64,000 nucleotides of DNA from Gluconobacter cerinus. Its GTDB lineage: Bacteria; Pseudomonadota; Alphaproteobacteria; Acetobacterales; Acetobacteraceae. Below the pieces are notes generated by a model. The model worked only from the letters and a program-made list of their open reading frames with translations, had not been told where the DNA came from and did no database searches. Made by a program: the position numbers and the translations under genes. The DNA is taken from assembly GCF_002723935.1 (NCBI RefSeq), contig NZ_BEWM01000006.1, positions 62,001-126,000 of the forward strand, read 5' to 3'. Position 1 is the stretch's first letter. The number at the start of each line of letters is the position of its first letter. Shown piece after piece: positions 22,109 through 30,695 of the stretch.

Positions 22109-24496
22109 TCAATAATTGGCCGAAATGTTGGCCAGGAACGAGCGACCAACCGCAGGTGTTGCGCGGTCAGAGAACAGATTGCTGTAGTTCAGGCGGTTAT
22201 CGAGGTTGTAGCCATTCATGGCGATCCGCCAGTGCTTGCCGAAATTATGGGAAATCACGGCATCCCACTCCATGGTGGCAGGAACACGCGCCGTATTGGC
22301 GGCATTGAGCCAAACCCCGTCGCGCCATGTCAGTCCGCCACCAAACGTCAGGTTCCAGGGACGATTGGGAGCGATGGTGTAGGTGGACCAGATGGTTGCC
22401 GAATTTTTCGGCGCATACTGAATACGCTTGCCAACATCCGCCGCCGTGAGGGAGCTAACTGTGGTCGCGTCGTAGTACGCGTAGGTGCCGATCATGGTCC
22501 AGTTCTTCAGGATCTCACCGGACACACTGAGTTCGACGCCCTGATTGCGCTGCCTGTCGCTGGATGACGTGACATCACCGGTAGACGCATCGGTCTGCAT
22601 GGCGTTGCCCTTCTCCAGTCTGAAAACAGACGCCGTGAAGCCCATACGACCGTGGAAGGCGTTATATTTGGCGCCGAGCTCGTACAGGCTGCTGCGTTCC
22701 GGGCTGAATCCTTCCGTTGAGGATTTCAGAGGCTCGGTTCCACTGGTCACATACAGGCCAAGTGGTGTCGTGGACTGGGCCCAGTTGAAATAGACCATCA
22801 GATTGCTGTTTGGCGTGTACATGAGGCTGACACTGGGATTGAACGTATCCTGTGTCTGTCCATAAGAGACGCCTGCCCCGGCCTCCCCACCGTTCGCTGC
22901 GTAGTGACTGTCCCAGTGATCCCAGCGAAAGCCACCGCGGACCGAGAACCATGACGTCAGCCAGAACTGTTCGGAGAAGAACGCGCCAACATCAGTCGCA
23001 TCGCCTGTCTTGTAACGCGGCTGGCCGACCCCGGACACATTGACCAGATCGTAGCTGTACTGACTGGCAGACCCCAACAATAGGCCCGGCTGCGTGGCAG
23101 AAGGGTTGAGAAGGCTTGTGGTATCGGCCTTTGTGCCATTCTGGCCGTTGAAGTTGTACGCGTAGTTTGTGCGGCGGTCATAAACGTGTTCGATATCCAC
23201 ACCTGCAATAATCTGGTGACGGATGCTGCCGGTCGAAAATTTCGCAACGCCGGAGAACACGTCCTGCACCGACCAGTCATTCTGCTGGTAGGGCTCTGGA
23301 CCGCCAAGATGGCCACGTCTGTCAACAACCGCGGCAGACGGATTGGTGAAGAAATCCGTCGCGCAGGTTGTGTCACAGCCGGGCTGGGAGGCTGAGAAAT
23401 AACGGCTGTATTTGCCGCCGCGAAGGTCGTTATAGAACGTGATGTTCTTGTTCAGGTCGAACTTCAGTCGGGCCGTCAGCATATCCACACTGGAGGCGTC
23501 CTGGTCATAGGTCGTGCCATACCAGTTGTTGCGGTTGAGCCCGTATTCCGTGATGGGGACAGCAACCTTTGTTCCCGGCTTGGTAATGACAGGCACACCA
23601 TAATCCGGAACGTTGTTGCTGGTCTGATGCAGGTATTCGAGGGTGAGCGTTGTACGCTTGCCCAGGCCAAAGGCGATGGATGGCGCGATACCCCAGCGGT
23701 GCGAATAGACGTCATTCCGGCCAACCGTGTTGTTCTCGTTCCCCATACCCGTGATGCGGATGGCCGTTGATTCACCGATCTGCTTGTTGAAATCGAGAGT
23801 ACCGCGATAGTAGTCAGCAGAGCCGCCTGAGAAACTGCCGCTATAGCTGTCCCCGAGGTGGGCAACCTTCGTGGTAATGTTGATCGCTCCGCCCGTCGTC
23901 CCGTTCCCGAAGACTTCCGACGAGGGTCCTTTGATGACCGTGATATGGTCGTAATCAAAGCTGTCTCGGGTATAGACGCCGAAGTCACGCAGGCCATTCT
24001 CGTAAATGTCGTTACTGGCCGAGAAGCCGCGGATCAGAAACTGATCTCCCGCCATTCCCCCCTCGCCCTCTCCGACAGACGCGGTGACACCCGGAACATT
24101 GCGCAAAGCCTCATCAAGGGATTTGACGTTCTGCTGCTCCATCAGGACTTTCGGCACAACGTTGATGGTCTGCGGCGTGTGCAGAACATCATCCGGGAGG
24201 CGGCTGATTCCCATAGGCGTCTGCAGAATGTTCATCGGCGAACCGACGACATGCAGATGCTCGGCCTCTGCGGCGCTGGCCTCCACACTACTGGCCTGCT
24301 GAACATCAGAATGAGGCGTTGGAGCCGTAGTTTTCGGTGTTTCCTTGGGAAGAGCTGCTGCATTGCGCCGCCCTTGTGAATGGCGCGTTTTGTGATGGTG
24401 CGAGGTGGACTGAGCATGGGCGGCCGTGCCCACCAATGTCAGACCAGCGGCAAGAGAAAGTGGCCCAAGGGGCCGGATGGAATGTTTCGGGTGCAT
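22109..24496 (-). CDS. TonB-dependent siderophore receptor
   Basis: About 795 residues. ATG 24496 starts a signal peptide (LGPLSLAAGLTLVGTAAHAQ). A His/Lys-rich linker leads to the plug domain (DDVLHTPQTINVVPKVLMEQQNVKSLDEALRNVPGV, DQFLIRGF, VIKGPSSEVFGNGTTGGAIN) and then a 22-strand barrel ending in the aromatic signature ...GRSFLANISANY. The plug wording is that of ferric-siderophore receptors of the Fiu/FhuE/FpvA group. A Fur box lies upstream, and the annotated longer frame would start inside it, which supports this start. The ligand is not predictable here. Confidence 0.9.
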   Translation of the reverse strand: MHPKHSIRPLGPLSLAAGLTLVGTAAHAQSTSHHHKTRHSQGRRNAAALPKETPKTTAPTPHSDVQQASSVEASAAEAEHLHVVGSPMNILQTPMGISRLPDDVLHTPQTINVVPKVLMEQQNVKSLDEALRNVPGVTASVGEGEGGMAGDQFLIRGFSASNDIYENGLRDFGVYTRDSFDYDHITVIKGPSSEVFGNGTTGGAINITTKVAHLGDSYSGSFSGGSADYYRGTLDFNKQIGESTAIRITGMGNENNTVGRNDVYSHRWGIAPSIAFGLGKRTTLTLEYLHQTSNNVPDYGVPVITKPGTKVAVPITEYGLNRNNWYGTTYDQDASSVDMLTARLKFDLNKNITFYNDLRGGKYSRYFSASQPGCDTTCATDFFTNPSAAVVDRRGHLGGPEPYQQNDWSVQDVFSGVAKFSTGSIRHQIIAGVDIEHVYDRRTNYAYNFNGQNGTKADTTSLLNPSATQPGLLLGSASQYSYDLVNVSGVGQPRYKTGDATDVGAFFSEQFWLTSWFSVRGGFRWDHWDSHYAANGGEAGAGVSYGQTQDTFNPSVSLMYTPNSNLMVYFNWAQSTTPLGLYVTSGTEPLKSSTEGFSPERSSLYELGAKYNAFHGRMGFTASVFRLEKGNAMQTDASTGDVTSSSDRQRNQGVELSVSGEILKNWTMIGTYAYYDATTVSSLTAADVGKRIQYAPKNSATIWSTYTIAPNRPWNLTFGGGLTWRDGVWLNAANTARVPATMEWDAVISHNFGKHWRIAMNGYNLDNRLNYSNLFSDRATPAVGRSFLANISANY

Positions 24497-24544
24497 CGCA
24501 TCACGATCCTGCAAAAGGATAAAAGCGATTGCCCTTAAAGCGAC

Positions 24545-24563
24545 AATGAGAATGATTCTCAAT
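24545..24563 (-). promoter_or_regulatory. Fur box
   Basis: A 19-bp inverted repeat whose core TGAGAATGATTCTCA (24547-24561) is a perfect 7-1-7 palindrome matching the Fur consensus. It lies 49 bases upstream of the receptor's start codon, implying iron repression by Fur. Confidence 0.85.
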
Positions 24564-24652
24564 ATAGGAAAGTGCGAATTTTACATCTTTCGTCATAAAT
24601 TAGACATTCAGTGATATAATTAACACAGAGACCGCTCTGCGGATGTGGGCAT

Positions 24653-24686
24653 AAAAAAACAGGCTGTTCCTCACGGAACAGCCTGC
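24653..24686 (-). terminator. Terminator of the tatA-mtnBDC-ribF operon
   Basis: An 11-bp perfect stem, CAGGCTGTTCC (24660-24670) with GGAACAGCCTG (24675-24685), loop TCAC. On the minus strand it runs into seven T residues. It lies 30 bases past the ribF stop. Confidence 0.92.
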
Positions 24687-24715
24687 TGGAAGGCTCATCA
24701 AAAATGATGCGGGTT

Positions 24716-25639
24716 TTAAATCTCTAGAAGACCGCGCGCCTGTTCGGCATCCTGAGCAATCTGGGCCTTGAGCTCCTCGAGCCCCGAGAAGCGCTTTTCA
24801 TCTCGCAGCAGAGCAATCAGAGCGACACTCAGGGTCTTGCCGTAAAGGTCTTCCGAAAAATCAAAGAGATGGACCTCAAGACGGCTTTCCTGCCCGTCGT
24901 TGATCGTCGGGCGTCGGCCAATATTTGCCACTCCGGGGATGACACGCCCATCTGGTAGCGTCACCTGAACGGCATAAACTCCGCGTGCGGGTTCGAGATG
25001 CTGACGGAGGGGAATGTTCGCTGTGGGAAAGCCCAGAAGCCGCCCCCGCTGATCTCCGTGGATAACCGGCCCGACGATCGACCATGGTCGGCCCAGTTCC
25101 AGGGCTGCCCGTTCAGGATATCCTTCCTGAAGGAGACGGCGAATGCGGCTGGATGAGATAGGGCCGCCCTCATCCACTAACTGCGGCACGATCGTCAGCC
25201 CGATACCCTTTGGCGCCAGAAGCGCTTCCAGATCGTCAGTATTGCCGGTTCTGCGGTGACCGAAGGCAAAATCTGCACCACAGGCGACGTGACGAACACC
25301 CAGAGACTGCAGAAGAACATCCTGAACGAAGGATTCAGCGCTTAACCGTGAAAACTCTTCGTCAAACGGAATCTGGAAAACGTGCGACACCCCCTGCTCT
25401 TCCAGAGCTTTGGCGCGAACGTCCGGGAGCATGAGCCGACACGGCGGGTCCTGAGGGCGAAACAGCTCTCTGGGATGCGGATCGAACGTCACGACGGACA
25501 GGGGATGGTCTGGACGTGCGGCACGGAGGCTATTCAGAAGGTGCACATGCCCGCGATGAACGCCGTCAAAATTCCCTAGAGCGGCAACTGTACCAAGGGC
25601 GTCCTTCGGGATATCCCGCCAATCAGTGTGCAGGGTCAT
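24716..25639 (-). CDS. ribF: Bifunctional riboflavin kinase / FAD synthetase
   Basis: 307 residues. The N-terminal adenylyltransferase domain carries ALGNFDGVHRGH and the ISSSRIRRLL motif; the C-terminal flavokinase domain carries GFPTANIPL and GVANIGRRPT, with the LEVHLFDF segment. It makes FMN and FAD from riboflavin. Its ATG overlaps the mtnC stop (ATGA), so it is the last gene of the methionine-salvage operon here rather than sitting next to ileS as in many bacteria. Confidence 0.95.
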   Translation of the reverse strand: MTLHTDWRDIPKDALGTVAALGNFDGVHRGHVHLLNSLRAARPDHPLSVVTFDPHPRELFRPQDPPCRLMLPDVRAKALEEQGVSHVFQIPFDEEFSRLSAESFVQDVLLQSLGVRHVACGADFAFGHRRTGNTDDLEALLAPKGIGLTIVPQLVDEGGPISSSRIRRLLQEGYPERAALELGRPWSIVGPVIHGDQRGRLLGFPTANIPLRQHLEPARGVYAVQVTLPDGRVIPGVANIGRRPTINDGQESRLEVHLFDFSEDLYGKTLSVALIALLRDEKRFSGLEELKAQIAQDAEQARGLLEI

Positions 25640-26316
25640 GCGGGGAGACTGAACTTCTGAGTAACTTCATTCAGATCTGTCGCGTGTGGTACGCCTTCAT
25701 GCGGCACTGTCTGATCCTGTGGCCGCACGAGCTGACAGACCTTAAGGCCAGCTTCCAACGCAGCATCCAGTTCTGCTCCGATATCAGAAAGGAAGAGAAT
25801 ATCTTCCGGCTTCAGGCCGCAGGCTGCCGCAATTTTTGTGTATGACGCTGCGTCTTTCTTCCCACCTGTGGAAAGGTCGAAAAAGCCGTCGAACAGGGAC
25901 GTCAGGTCACCCTGCTCCGTGTAGCCATACAGAAGCTTCTGGGATGGAATGGAGCCGGAGGAGTACACCGCGAGACGCAAGCCGCCCTCAGACCAAGCCT
26001 TCAGGGCTGGTGGAACATCCTTGTAAAGATCTGCCCGGAGCGTGCCATCTTCAAAACCCTGCCGCCAGGTGATGCCCTGAAGTGTTTTGAGGGGAGCCGC
26101 TTTCTCGTCCTTGGCCATCCAGTCCTGACAGACCTTCAACGGATCTTCTCCAGGATGGGAGATGGCAATATCTGCTCGTGCGGCCACAACCTGCGGATTT
26201 GTGTGGTCTTCGATCAAAGCCGGAAGGGCCTTGGCCGCATAAGGGAACATGACGTCCCGAACGAAAGAGATCGGCAGGGTCGTGCCTTCGATATCAAGCA
26301 GGACGAGACGGATCAT
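25636..26316 (-). CDS. mtnC: Acireductone synthase (enolase-phosphatase E1)
   Basis: 226 residues of the HAD superfamily. The nucleophile motif is LLDIEGTTLPISFV, the second motif AVYSSGSIPSQKLLYGY, and the third LFLSDIGAELDAALEAG. MtnC converts 2,3-diketo-5-methylthiopentyl-1-phosphate to the acireductone in methionine salvage. It lies nine bases after mtnD and overlaps ribF. Confidence 0.95.
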   Translation of the reverse strand: MIRLVLLDIEGTTLPISFVRDVMFPYAAKALPALIEDHTNPQVVAARADIAISHPGEDPLKVCQDWMAKDEKAAPLKTLQGITWRQGFEDGTLRADLYKDVPPALKAWSEGGLRLAVYSSGSIPSQKLLYGYTEQGDLTSLFDGFFDLSTGGKKDAASYTKIAAACGLKPEDILFLSDIGAELDAALEAGLKVCQLVRPQDQTVPHEGVPHATDLNEVTQKFSLPA

Positions 26317-26325
26317 GTCGGACTT

Positions 26326-26880
26326 TCAGGAGGAAATGGAGACGTCTGCAGGGAAACGCTCGGCGATGTCATCGCCTGTATATTGCGCGATCCACCCGGT
26401 TGTGTCGGTAAAGACGCGCAGAGCGACCACATCCGGGGATGGGCCCGCATCAAACCAGTGCGGAATGCCTTCTGGCACAGAAATCAAGTCTCCGGCCGTG
26501 CAAAGAACCGAATAGATCCGGCCGTGAATGTGCAGGACGAAAGCGCCCTGACCATGCACGAAGAACCGGACTTCATCTTCGCTGTGCGTGTGCTCCGAGA
26601 GGAACTTTTTGCGCAACTCCGGCAGATTGGGCGTGGACGCATTGATGCGCACCACGTCTGCACTTCCCGCGCCCGTTTCACCCATAAGGGTGTCGAGATA
26701 GGGGCGATACGCGTCCAGAATTTCGTCCGTCGTCGCGTCTTTTGCAGGCGTGACAGGCGGCGTCCAGCGTTCAAAACGGATGTTGTGCGGGCGCAGGGTC
26801 TCGGCGATTTCCCCGGGGGTGGTGACGTCGAGAAGGATCGTTTCGGGGCTATCGTCCCGATAAACAGTCAGTCTGCTCAT
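26326..26880 (-). CDS. mtnD: Acireductone dioxygenase
   Basis: A 184-residue cupin. The metal-binding motif HTHSEDEVRFFVHG (near residues 96-109) and the later PEGIPHWFD supply the His/Glu ligands. Depending on the bound metal (Fe or Ni), the enzyme yields the methionine precursor KMTB or an off-pathway product. It sits between mtnB and mtnC with very short gaps. Confidence 0.95.
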   Translation of the reverse strand: MSRLTVYRDDSPETILLDVTTPGEIAETLRPHNIRFERWTPPVTPAKDATTDEILDAYRPYLDTLMGETGAGSADVVRINASTPNLPELRKKFLSEHTHSEDEVRFFVHGQGAFVLHIHGRIYSVLCTAGDLISVPEGIPHWFDAGPSPDVVALRVFTDTTGWIAQYTGDDIAERFPADVSISS

Positions 26881-26883
26881 GGT

Positions 26884-27510
26884 TCAGCGTGCCTTCTGGA
26901 GACGGGCGAGATGGCAGGCGAGCAGAAATTCAAGCCCTTCAAGCCGCGCCAATGCTGTGAACATGTCTTTACCCCAGACATAAACGCCATGACCGCGGAT
27001 CAGGTAACCCAGACGCATGTCCGACAGTTTCGGAGCGACAACTGTCGAGAGACGGGCGATATCCTGATCGTTGTGAAACAGTGGCAAGTCCAGACTGGTG
27101 TCGTGCGTTGGCTGGCCTTCGAAAACCTTCAGCACTTCATAGCCTGCGAGCGTGATCGCGTCTGTTGGTTCATCCATGGACAGGATGGTGGCCGCAACAG
27201 AGTGACCGTGCAGTACAGCACCGATCGACGGATCATGCGCATAGAGCTGGGTATGCAACAGGGTTTCTGCACTGGCACGCTTCGTCGGGTCCAGCGGTAC
27301 GCCTTCAGGGGTGATCTGGATCACGTCCTGCTCTGTCAGGAAGCCTTTGTGGCCTCCAGAGCGCGTGATGGCGATGCGGCCATCTGCCAGACGTACGGAC
27401 AGGTTGCCAGCTGTCGCTGGAACCCAGCCGCGCTGATCCATCCGCTGGCCTGCCCGGACGATTTGCCCGGCGGCCTCGGTCCATGCCGTATCAGACGTCG
27501 TATTCAACAT
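26884..27510 (-). CDS. mtnB: Methylthioribulose-1-phosphate dehydratase
   Basis: 208 residues of the class II aldolase/adducin fold. The zinc ligands lie in AVLHGHSVAATIL and LIRGHGVYVWGKD. RSGGHKGFLTEQDVIQI and TLLHTQLYAHDPSIGAV are typical of MtnB. It dehydrates methylthioribulose-1-phosphate in methionine salvage. Its ATG overlaps the tatA stop (TGATG). Confidence 0.94.
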   Translation of the reverse strand: MLNTTSDTAWTEAAGQIVRAGQRMDQRGWVPATAGNLSVRLADGRIAITRSGGHKGFLTEQDVIQITPEGVPLDPTKRASAETLLHTQLYAHDPSIGAVLHGHSVAATILSMDEPTDAITLAGYEVLKVFEGQPTHDTSLDLPLFHNDQDIARLSTVVAPKLSDMRLGYLIRGHGVYVWGKDMFTALARLEGLEFLLACHLARLQKAR

Positions 27511-27767
27511 CAGACCTGCGTGCGGTGCGTGTCGCTGTTGGTGGTCGTCTGGCTGTAGCCGGGCGACTGATTGGGGGCCGAGATATGACCCGGCGCCTGA
27601 TTGGCTTCAGGCGGCGTCATGTTCTCGTCTTCGCCCATGTTCTTCTTGAAGGACTTGATGCCCTTCGCGAAGTCTCCCATCAGGCCGCTGATCTTTCCAC
27701 CGCCGCCAAACACGACGAGCAGGACGACCGCCAGGATCAGCCAGTGAACGGGGCTCATGCTGCCCAT
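27510..27767 (-). CDS. tatA: Sec-independent translocase protein TatA
   Basis: 85 residues with the TatA layout: short N-terminus (MGSMSPVHW), one membrane helix ([15 protein letters not shown]), an amphipathic helix ([20 protein letters not shown]) and a polar tail. The charged FAKGIKSFK stretch favours TatA over TatB. It forms the protein-conducting part of the twin-arginine pathway, which the small subunit of the dehydrogenase at 35.8 kb should use. No tatB or tatC lies nearby; it heads the mtnBDC-ribF operon by overlap. Confidence 0.88.
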   Translation of the reverse strand: MGSMSPVHWLILAVVLLVVFGGGGKISGLMGDFAKGIKSFKKNMGEDENMTPPEANQAPGHISAPNQSPGYSQTTTNSDTHRTQV

Positions 27768-27838
27768 AATGTATTACTCCGAAAAGCCAAGGCTACACCT
27801 TCATGTGGCAAGGCTTGGGCGTTTGTGCAAGCGTTCGC

Positions 27839-28309
27839 TCAGGACGCATCATCCGGACCGGAGGCCGAAACGAAGCCATAGGTTGGATAGGCTCGGCGCC
27901 CCAGGCCGTGAATGGGTGCCCACCAGACCCGGACGAGTGTCCAGTCATGACGGGGTGAAACATCCGTGATGGGAACATTGCGATCAATGCGTCCCGGTTC
28001 CCAGTTAGCATGATCTACGAGGATCGTGTTTGAAGAAATCTGTCTGCGCACGATGGAAACGTGTCCGCTCGGTACGCGTGACGTCGCCCGGAAGACCAGA
28101 ACAGAGCCCGCAATGGGGGCATGGCTTCTGGCATAATGACCCGCGGACTGGCGCCACCATGAGGCAGCATCTCCCCGCAACTGAAGACCTGTTCGGGAGC
28201 GGGCATAAGGCGCGCACTGGAGTGGCCCATTGAAACTGGCACGACTGTATTCGCGGCTACCACCACAGGCTGTGAGTGACAGCAGCAGGCAGAGTGCCAG
28301 TTTTTTCAT
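27839..28309 (-). CDS. CHAP-domain lipoprotein
   Basis: 156 residues. The signal peptide has lipobox SLTAC. The mature domain shows CHAP features: QCAPYARSRTGLQLRGDAASWW (catalytic cysteine), then SGHVSIVRR (histidine) and LVDHANW. CHAP proteins are cysteine amidases or peptidases that usually cut peptidoglycan, so this one should be anchored in the envelope facing the cell wall. It overlaps the recX stop by a few bases. The linker to tatA (71 bases) shows no clear terminator. Confidence 0.8.
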   Translation of the reverse strand: MKKLALCLLLSLTACGGSREYSRASFNGPLQCAPYARSRTGLQLRGDAASWWRQSAGHYARSHAPIAGSVLVFRATSRVPSGHVSIVRRQISSNTILVDHANWEPGRIDRNVPITDVSPRHDWTLVRVWWAPIHGLGRRAYPTYGFVSASGPDDAS

Positions 28310-28980
28310 GGGCGGCTCCGGAAGGCAATGATGCGGTCTTCTGCTTCTTCAGTGTCCATTTCCAAAGCTGTCTGCACGACATCCCTGGAAAAACCATTGC
28401 GCGCAAAGATTCCCATAACGCGAACCGGATCCTCTTGCGGACGGTCCGGGCGGCAGAAAGGACCGACGCGACGTTTGCGCGCCAGGACGAGCGCCGCCGC
28501 CAGTTCCGCCTCCCGCGCCGTTTCGTCTGATCTTTCACCCAGCGATTCGTTGAGCGCTTCCTGTGTGGTTGTCTGATCAACGCCCTTCGTGGCCAGATGT
28601 GCGGCGACAGCTCGGCGAGATCGTCCGGTCCGGGTCAGGTTCAGAGCGCGGGAACGGGCGAATCCGGCATCATTGACGGCTCCGAGTTCTGTCATGGCGA
28701 CAATGACGTCTTCCACGGCTGGCCGAAGAGTTCTGATTGTGGCTTCGGCATCTTCTTCAGGCAGCCCGGCATGCACGGCTCGCGTGCCCCAGCGCCGAAG
28801 ACGACGTTCCAGCGTCTGGCGCAGACTATGCTCGGTTGTGGCAAAGCGAGCCACGTGGGCCAGGGCCATTTCGCGCAGTGCCTTGAAATCAGGTGCTGTT
28901 GGTATGTCCTCCATAGTGGAGGAGTATGCTGCGAAGAGGGCATTTACGGCAAGATCGGATAGGGTCATCATTCGAGCCAT
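28306..28980 (-). CDS. recX: Regulatory protein RecX
   Basis: Up to 224 residues, rich in the three-helix RecX repeats: LRQTLERRLRRWGTRAV, AAVNDAGFARSRALNLTRTGRSRRAVAAHL-like segment around 105-135, and DPVRVMGIFARNGFSRDVVQTAL at the end. RecX modulates RecA filaments. The start is unsure: ATG 28980 overlaps the start of the divergent dap gene on the other strand, and ATG 28914 (MEDIPTAPDFKAL) is an alternative that would leave room for a shared promoter region. recA is not in the window. Confidence 0.8.
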   Translation of the reverse strand: MARMMTLSDLAVNALFAAYSSTMEDIPTAPDFKALREMALAHVARFATTEHSLRQTLERRLRRWGTRAVHAGLPEEDAEATIRTLRPAVEDVIVAMTELGAVNDAGFARSRALNLTRTGRSRRAVAAHLATKGVDQTTTQEALNESLGERSDETAREAELAAALVLARKRRVGPFCRPDRPQEDPVRVMGIFARNGFSRDVVQTALEMDTEEAEDRIIAFRSRP

Positions 28981-30544
28981 GAGCGACTCTCTTTCAGCCC
29001 GCCTCGAGGCGGCTGTCTCCGCCCTTCCTGTCCGTTTTCCTGGCCCCGGTGGGGCTGTGGCTGTCGTGAAAGATGGCGAGGTTCTTGTCCGTCACACATG
29101 GGGCTACGCCAATGCAGAGCGGCGCCTGCCGTTCACCCCGTCTTCCCTATTCCGCATGTGCTCCATCACGAAGCAGTTCACCTGCGGCGTATTGCTGGAT
29201 CTTTTCCAGGACCCGGCGGAACTGGATGGAGATGTGGACGACCGGTTGCCGCAACTGGATGAGCCCGCGCCAGGCGCGCTTCATCTTGCACACAACCAGT
29301 CAGGCCTGCGTGACTACTGGGCTGTGGCGATGTTGCATGGCGCACCAGTCGAAGGATTTTTCGGGGATCGGGAAGGACGTCGCGTTATTGATGGCACGCG
29401 TACGCTCCAGTTCCAGCCCGGTACGTCTTACTCCTATGTGAACCAGAACTTCCGCCTGCTGTCTGACATTCTGGAAGACAGAACAGGGCGGAATTTCGCT
29501 GAACTGCTTCAGACGTCCATTTTTAATCCCGTGGGCATGGAACGGGCTATTCTGGCTGCCGAAACACGCGCCATGCCGGACGGGACTGTTGGATATGAAG
29601 GAACCGTGGAGAGCGGCTTCCGCCCGGCTGTCAATAACATCTGGTGGACCGGGGATGCAGGTCTGGGCGCATCGCTGGATGACATGATTGCCTGGGAGCG
29701 TTTCATTGATGCGACGCGCGATGATCCTGACGGGCTTTACAACCGTCTGACAACGCCGGTGACCTTCCGTGATGGTGAAGCAGCACCTTACGGATTTGGG
29801 CTGCAACGGACATCACTTTTCGGACGTGATGTGACGATGCATGGTGGCGCGCTTAGGGGCTGGCGGTCCCACAGACTGCACGTCGCGTCTGAGCGTCTGT
29901 CTGTTGTTGTGATGTTCAATCATATGTCGCCTGCACAGGTTGCAGCGGGACAGATCCTGGCAGCAGCACTGGGTGTTCCCTATGAGCCGGATCGGACAAC
30001 ACAGCCGCCTCATGAATTGTACGGCACGTTCATTGAGCGAGAGACCGGGCTATCCGCGCGAATCGATCCCGCTCCCGGCGGAGCCAAGCTTCGATATCTG
30101 ATGGTACCGGAAATGCTGGAAGGTGTTTCCGCCTCGCGGGCTGAAACACCGGGCGTCCAGATTGTTCGTCAGGGAGACGAAATCCGGATGGAGCGGCCGG
30201 GTGAAAACCGCGTAGGCATTCTCACCGCCTGTGACGAAACTGCCGGTGAAGACATCGAAGCACTTGAAGGCGTTTATCGCTGTGAGGAGCTGGATGAAGC
30301 GGAAGTCACCATCGAACTGGCAGGTGGCGTGGTCTATGGCGGTTTCTCAGGCTTTCTGGGCAATGGCCGGATGGAACCGCTCCAAAGGCTGGCACGGGAC
30401 GTCTGGGTTTTGCCGTGCCCTCGGGCGCTCGATCATACGGCACCGGGCGACTGGACGCTGCTGTTCGAGCGGGATTCTTCAGGCGTCAACACGGTGAAGG
30501 TCGGGTGCTGGCTAGCGCGGGATCTGATTTACAGGCGCGCCTGA
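28979..30544 (+). CDS. dap: D-aminopeptidase (beta-lactamase-fold serine hydrolase)
   Basis: 521 residues, the length of the Ochrobactrum anthropi D-aminopeptidase, and closely similar in wording along the whole protein (GPGGAVAVVKDGEVLVRH, NQSGLRDYWAV, MIAWEQ-like MIAWERFIDATRDD, VGCWLARDLIYRR). The penicillin-recognising triad is complete: Ser62-x-x-Lys65 in SITK, Tyr153-x-Asn155 in YVN, and His288 in HGG. The two C-terminal beta-barrel domains are present. It releases N-terminal D-amino acids from short peptides. ATG 28979 matches the family start; the longer open frame upstream is a shadow of recX. Confidence 0.92.
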   Translation: MSDSLSARLEAAVSALPVRFPGPGGAVAVVKDGEVLVRHTWGYANAERRLPFTPSSLFRMCSITKQFTCGVLLDLFQDPAELDGDVDDRLPQLDEPAPGALHLAHNQSGLRDYWAVAMLHGAPVEGFFGDREGRRVIDGTRTLQFQPGTSYSYVNQNFRLLSDILEDRTGRNFAELLQTSIFNPVGMERAILAAETRAMPDGTVGYEGTVESGFRPAVNNIWWTGDAGLGASLDDMIAWERFIDATRDDPDGLYNRLTTPVTFRDGEAAPYGFGLQRTSLFGRDVTMHGGALRGWRSHRLHVASERLSVVVMFNHMSPAQVAAGQILAAALGVPYEPDRTTQPPHELYGTFIERETGLSARIDPAPGGAKLRYLMVPEMLEGVSASRAETPGVQIVRQGDEIRMERPGENRVGILTACDETAGEDIEALEGVYRCEELDEAEVTIELAGGVVYGGFSGFLGNGRMEPLQRLARDVWVLPCPRALDHTAPGDWTLLFERDSSGVNTVKVGCWLARDLIYRRA

Positions 30545-30569
30545 CAACCGTTCTTTCCCCGCAAGGGGT

Positions 30570-30599
30570 TTGACGGATCGTATTTCTGCCGCACAGTAT
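30570..30599 (+). promoter_or_regulatory. argD: Candidate promoter for the argD operon
   Basis: TTGACG (30570-30575), an 18-base spacer and CAGTAT (30594-30599). The -35 is good and the -10 moderate. It lies just past a small CCCC-GCAA-GGGG hairpin (30557-30568) following the dap stop. Confidence 0.4.
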
Positions 30600-30618
30600 G
30601 TGTCTGCGGAATCTTTGG

Positions 30619-30648
30619 CCCTGCCCCGGGCGACCGGGGCAGGGTTTT
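30619..30648 (+). terminator. Strong hairpin with T-run in the argD leader
   Basis: CCCTGCCCCGG (30619-30629) pairs perfectly with CCGGGGCAGGG (30634-30644) around GCGA and is followed by TTTT. It lies between the candidate promoter and the argD start, so it is either the terminator of dap read-through or an attenuator of the arg operon. Confidence 0.75.
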
Positions 30649-30695
30649 CCGATTCTGCAGCTTTCATTCACCCTGATCCAGGATCGACGATCATC

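Noticed and set aside
26155-27558. 467-codon plus-strand open frame over mtnC, mtnD and mtnB
   Set aside because: Antisense shadow of three well-recognised genes; no motif or ribosome site.
28589-28978. Longer N-terminus for the D-aminopeptidase
   Set aside because: It lies antisense to recX, and ATG 28979 reproduces the family start with Ser62, Lys65 and Tyr153 numbering.
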